From the NCBI GenBank assembly GCA_903868285.1, contig CAIPUP010000056.1, forward strand, positions 1 to 6,745: a stretch of DNA of 6,745 nt, read 5' to 3'. Below, piece after piece: positions 5,333 to 6,745 of the stretch. Both the position numbers and the translations under genes were made by a program. The notes beneath the pieces were generated by a model. The model saw only the letters and a program-made list of their open reading frames with translations. It searched no databases and was not told the DNA's origin. Source of the DNA: an uncultured beta proteobacterium (GTDB lineage Bacteria; Pseudomonadota; Gammaproteobacteria; Burkholderiales; SG8-39). Numbering within the stretch: the first letter of the stretch is position 1; each line of letters starts with the position of its first letter.

Positions 5333-6745
5333 TCACGCCTGCAGATAGTCGGCCCGCACACCCAGCCAGCGTTGCAGATGCGCCTCGACCCGCTCTGGAT
5401 GTTGCGCCAGCATGCGGTCGGCTACCTGCTGTGCCTGCAGCACCAAGTCCTCGTCCTGCAAGATGTCAGCAAAGCGCAGCAGCGGCGCACCACTTTGCCT
5501 GGCACCCAGATATTCGCCCGGTCCGCGCAATTCCAGATCGGCACGGGCGATGGCGAAGCCATCCTGACTCTCGAAGATCACTTTCAGCCGTTGCCGTGCT
5601 GTCTCTGACAGCGGTGTGCGGTAGAGCAGGATACAGAACGACTCGCGCGCGCCGCGTCCGACCCGTCCGCGCAGCTGATGCAACTGTGACAATCCGAAGC
5701 GCTCGGCATGTTCGATCACCATCAGCGAAGCATTGGGCACGTCGACACCGACCTCGATCACCGTGGTCGCCACCAGCAGTTGCAACTCACCGGCGGCAAA
5801 GGCCGCCATGACCGCAGCCTTGTCGTTGGCATGCATGCGTCCATGCAGCAGACCGACCCGCAGATCGGGAAACTCGGCACGCAAGGATTCGAAGGTATCC
5901 ACCGCGGTCTGCAATTGCAGCGTTTCGGACTCCTCCACCAGCGGGCAAACCCAGTAAGCCTGCACCCCGCCGGCACAGGCATCGCGGATGCGATGGATCA
6001 CTTCCTCGCGCCGCGATTCCGCCACCAGCCGGGTGGCTACCGGCTTGCGTCCGGGCGGCAAACCATCGATCACCGACAAATCGAGATCAGCGTAATAGCT
6101 CATCGAGAGCGTGCGCGGGATGGGCGTGGCACTCATCATCAGGGCATGCGGTTCGAGTTTCTCTGTTGCTGCATTGTTCGTGTTGCGCCCTTTTGTGCTG
6201 CCGCCCTTGTTACGTAATGCCAGGCGCTGCGCCACACCGAAGCGATGCTGCTCATCCACCACCACCAGACCCAGTTGATCGAACACCACACCGTCCTGGA
6301 ACAAGGCATGCGTACCGATGGCCAGCCTGGCCTCGCCGCTGGCGATGGCTTGCAGCGCCGCGCGACGTTCGGCCGCACTCTGGCTGCCGGACAGCCAGGC
6401 GACAGAAATACCCAATGGAATCAACCATTCACCAAATTTGCGTCGGTGCTGTTCGGCCAGAATTTCCGTTGGCGCCATGACGGTCGCCTGCCAGCCGTTC
6501 TCGATTGCCCGCAATACCGCCAGCGCCGCCACCACCGTCTTGCCACTGCCCACATCGCCTTGCATCAAACGGTGCATCGGATGCGCCAGTGCCAGGTCGG
6601 CCTCGATCTCGTGCCAGGCGCGCTGCTGCGCCGACGTGAGTTGCCACGGCAGACTGGCCAGCAGCTGATCGGTCAGCGCGGACGGCGTTGATTTCGCGGA
6701 TTGCGTCGCGCTGGCTGGCAGGCTGGCAAGCGTAGGGGAACGACG
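5333..6745 (-). CDS. recG: ATP-dependent DNA helicase RecG, C-terminal 470 residues (5' end outside window)
   Basis: RecG is a superfamily 2 double-stranded DNA translocase that remodels stalled replication forks and branch-migrates Holliday junctions. The frame is open to the right edge, so the gene is partial: about 470 of roughly 690 residues are present, and most of the N-terminal wedge domain is missing. Numbering visible residues from the edge, a Q-motif-like LPWQLTSAQ is near 32-40, Walker A GDVGSGKT at 63-70, MAPTEILAEQH near 90-100, the DEQH box at 164-167 with HRFGV after it, SATPIPRT at 205-212, HGRM at 301-304, TTVIEVGVDVPNASL near 327-341 and QLRGRVGRG at 357-365. The RecG-specific ADLELRGPGEYLGARQSG follows near 402-419. 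An ATG at 6577 is internal and is not the start, because clear RecG sequence precedes it. An extra stretch of about ten residues lies between the DEQH and SAT motifs. Confidence 0.97.
   Translation of the reverse strand, partial: RRSPTLASLPASATQSAKSTPSALTDQLLASLPWQLTSAQQRAWHEIEADLALAHPMHRLMQGDVGSGKTVVAALAVLRAIENGWQATVMAPTEILAEQHRRKFGEWLIPLGISVAWLSGSQSAAERRAALQAIASGEARLAIGTHALFQDGVVFDQLGLVVVDEQHRFGVAQRLALRNKGGSTKGRNTNNAATEKLEPHALMMSATPIPRTLSMSYYADLDLSVIDGLPPGRKPVATRLVAESRREEVIHRIRDACAGGVQAYWVCPLVEESETLQLQTAVDTFESLRAEFPDLRVGLLHGRMHANDKAAVMAAFAAGELQLLVATTVIEVGVDVPNASLMVIEHAERFGLSQLHQLRGRVGRGARESFCILLYRTPLSETARQRLKVIFESQDGFAIARADLELRGPGEYLGARQSGAPLLRFADILQDEDLVLQAQQVADRMLAQHPERVEAHLQRWLGVRADYLQA

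Overview
The window looks like chromosomal housekeeping DNA from a GC-rich proteobacterium, most likely a betaproteobacterium. The reasons are the style of the GroES, UbiA, UbiD and RecG proteins, a ubiquinone pathway that uses UbiA and UbiD, and a groES promoter carrying a perfect CIRCE operator (HrcA control). The taxonomic call is an inference from remembered family sequences and was not tested by a search. I see no mobile element, CRISPR array, tRNA or rRNA.

Layout, left to right. groES lies on the minus strand at 33-323, with its sigma-70-type promoter and CIRCE element at about 470-527. groEL would be expected just beyond the left edge. Facing away from groES on the plus strand are a small exported histidine-rich protein of unknown function (703-1170) and, 43 bases later, dacB (1214-2842), a periplasmic PBP4-type DD-carboxypeptidase/endopeptidase. 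The right half is a minus-strand run transcribed recG -> ubiA -> ubiD. recG is cut by the right edge, so its N-terminal part is missing. The gaps in this run are 58 and 40 bases and hold no evident terminator. ubiD and dacB converge and their 3' ends overlap by 62 bases.

How the genes work together: UbiA prenylates 4-hydroxybenzoate in the inner membrane and UbiD decarboxylates the product, so ubiA-ubiD is a functional pair for two consecutive steps of ubiquinone synthesis. recG (replication-fork and recombination helicase) is only a positional neighbour. GroES is the lid of the GroEL folding chamber. DacB trims and cleaves peptidoglycan peptides.

No clearly new multi-gene system is visible. 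The points most worth a second look are the histidine-rich exported protein beside groES, the low-complexity DacB tail that runs antisense into ubiD past a CTAG with a stop on both strands, a possible in-frame TTG start in a leader hairpin upstream of groES, and lineage-specific insertions in UbiD and RecG.
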